Origin: Bacteroidaceae bacterium
GTDB taxonomy: Bacteria > Bacteroidota > Bacteroidia > Bacteroidales > Bacteroidaceae
Direction of reading: 5' to 3'
Length of the DNA: 16,677 nucleotides
NCBI GenBank assembly: GCA_900770705.1
Contig: CAAGLF010000053.1
Coordinates: forward strand, 1-16,677
Both the position numbers and the translations under genes were made by a program. A model generated the notes under the pieces. It was not told the origin of the DNA and ran no database searches. It worked only from the letters and a program-made list of their open reading frames with translations. This document shows, piece by piece, positions 15,288-16,677 of the stretch. Position 1 is the stretch's first letter. Each line of letters opens with the position of its first letter.

Positions 15288-15359
15288 GTATTTGTGCTAT
15301 CCCTCTTCTCTTATTGTTTGCCGGAACGGGTTGGCGGCAAGTAGCCAAAGAGTGTAAAG

Positions 15360-16677
15360 ATGGCAAACATTTTCATGGCTCAAACGCACTTTTTCTTCCC
15401 ACTGAAGAAAGTGAGTAGGAACGCACGTCAAAGTTTGAACAAACAAGGGATTCCCATTCCGTTGTCATTCACCACGCAACGCTGCACGATGAATGCGCGT
15501 TTTATGTTCATTGAGGAACAAGCCTTTTACTATGCTTCACAGACAGCGCCCAATGTGGAATGTTTCCGCAAGGTGACGTTTCGAGCCTACCTGTTGTCTT
15601 ATCAGATGAACTGTGAGGATGAAGAAGAGTATTTCTTGGTTGTCGGCGCGAGCATTGATAAATGCTTCGACGAAAGTTATGCGCTCAGATTGCCCAACGA
15701 ACCCAATCAGGGTTTTGACTGTCGCTTGTGCACCGAAGACGATTTGGCGTTCCTCCAAGAGGCATTGCGTCGTCAGGACAACAATGGTTTGTTTTATCCT
15801 CTCCACGACCCTACTCTGAACTTTCGGCAATGGGTGGACAGGATTGCCGAAAAACTGACCAATCATCGCGACGAAGCTTACCTGCCCGAGCACTCCATTG
15901 TCCACGTGAGAGCCGTGGATGGAATTCTGACCGGCATAACGACAAAGGCACAACTCGACGCCACATTTAACAATATATTCTACTCACTGCAAGCACCTTT
16001 AGACTTCTCGCAGGAATGGAGAGGCAACTACACGCGCTTCGCCATTGCGCTGATGTACGGCAACGGTAATATGTGCAACATCTCGCGTCGCCAAGTGAAT
16101 GAGTTCCGGTCGCATGAATTCTCCAATAACCGGCACGAGTTGACTTACGCGGGCAAGGACGGCATCGTTTTCTTACAATCTCATTATCCCTTCAACATCT
16201 CGTCAGTGCAGGAGCAAGCCCAGATTGTCAAAACATGGCCAGAGGACTTGGTGGACGTGCAAAACGTCTATGAGATGTGTATGGCTCTTTCGATGCAGCG
16301 CAGACTAAACAAAGTGTCCGCACAGCTCGACAGCAACACGAAAAGCCGCATACGCACGACGCTGGCCAGGTTGGCGCATCTTATGGGCAAGCAATATATC
16401 AATGTGCGTGACCTCAATCATAAATACCACTTCATTCTTGAGCAGATGGGCATCACCGCAACCTTCAACCATCTGAGAATTAGAGGTGAGCTCCTGGCCG
16501 ATGCCCATCAACTGCGACTGTCGCGCCTAACCAACTACATCGTTCTGCTCTTCACCATCTCGGCATTTGCCGTATCTGCCTTGCAAATCATCCAAAACGA
16601 ACTTAATAAATCCTCCTCAATTATGGACATCATTATTCATTGTAGCCGAGAGCCGTGCTGTCATTGTGCCTGCGAAA
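15360..16677 (+). CDS. Unrecognised protein with membrane segment, 3' partial
   Basis: A frame of 439 codons without a stop, running off the window. The first ATG is 15360 (MANIFMAQTH); another is at 15375, and the frame closes upstream with TAG at 15342. A 6-bp hairpin TTGCCG/CGGCAA (15318-15340) stands just before the start. I do not recognise the family. There is no signal peptide. The middle is mixed alpha/beta (YFLVVGASIDKCFDESYALR, LYPLHDP-like FYPLHDPTLNFRQWVDRI, FAIALMYGNGNMCNISRRQV, DGIVFLQSHYPFNISSVQEQ). A long helical, charged stretch (about 310-390) leads into a hydrophobic segment near residue 395-413 (TNYIVLLFTISAFAVSALQII), suggesting a cytoplasmic domain anchored to the membrane close to the C-terminus. 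The last visible residues are Cys-rich (HCSREPCCHCACE) and lie at the contig edge, so they may be unreliable. Codon use is less GC-biased than in the left genes. Confidence 0.7.
   Translation, partial: MANIFMAQTHFFFPLKKVSRNARQSLNKQGIPIPLSFTTQRCTMNARFMFIEEQAFYYASQTAPNVECFRKVTFRAYLLSYQMNCEDEEEYFLVVGASIDKCFDESYALRLPNEPNQGFDCRLCTEDDLAFLQEALRRQDNNGLFYPLHDPTLNFRQWVDRIAEKLTNHRDEAYLPEHSIVHVRAVDGILTGITTKAQLDATFNNIFYSLQAPLDFSQEWRGNYTRFAIALMYGNGNMCNISRRQVNEFRSHEFSNNRHELTYAGKDGIVFLQSHYPFNISSVQEQAQIVKTWPEDLVDVQNVYEMCMALSMQRRLNKVSAQLDSNTKSRIRTTLARLAHLMGKQYINVRDLNHKYHFILEQMGITATFNHLRIRGELLADAHQLRLSRLTNYIVLLFTISAFAVSALQIIQNELNKSSSIMDIIIHCSREPCCHCACE

Noticed and set aside
15113..15418. 101-codon frame over the structured RNA region
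   Set aside because: It overlaps the start of the long frame at 15360 and lies on stems and a T7 run. The translation has no recognisable domain. It stays possible if homologues conserve the frame.

Overview
The window looks like the chromosome of a Bacteroidales bacterium, most likely Prevotellaceae. The pointers are a long single-chain PurL of 1,232 residues, DUF2490/DUF4956/VTC and Cthe_2159-like protein families, Secre_tail-like C-termini, little Shine-Dalgarno signal before the starts, and two close matches to the Bacteroidetes -7 element (TAnnTTTG). The first 20 bases are Illumina adapter sequence and both ends fall inside open genes, so this is probably a contig that was not fully trimmed. 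Genus is inferred only from gene content.

Left part (21-5589): the 3' end of a GH2 beta-galactosidase carrying a C-terminal discoidin-like module, a very large terminator-type hairpin, about 480 bp with hairpins but no convincing gene, then a complete 1,246-residue secreted GH85 endo-beta-N-acetylglucosaminidase with LamG-like and PKD-like domains. Together they suggest breakdown of N-glycans, although no SusC/SusD pair is in view. GH85 converges on purL (minus strand, 5935-9633). The 345 bp between them hold three strong hairpins and a degenerate repeat with a 22-nt period that runs up to the purL stop codon.

Middle part (9634-14793): tsaE, divergent from purL, then a compact plus-strand cluster. 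It holds a VTC-domain (polyphosphate-polymerase-like) protein with a near-leaderless promoter, a DUF4956 membrane protein, a DUF2490 outer-membrane barrel, a long hairpin, a small secreted Secre_tail-like protein and a Cthe_2159-like carbohydrate-binding protein, closed by a nearly continuous 43-bp hairpin. This layout suggests a poorly described envelope or extracellular-polymer system spanning inner membrane, outer membrane and cell surface.

Right part (14794-16677): an AT-rich promoter region, then about 320 nt that fold into several good hairpins and end in a GC stem followed by T7. This looks like a structured leader or free-standing ncRNA. It precedes an open reading frame of at least 439 codons that I do not recognise and that runs off the end with a membrane segment near its visible end. 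Codon use here is less GC-biased than in the left genes, so this may be the start of an accessory element.
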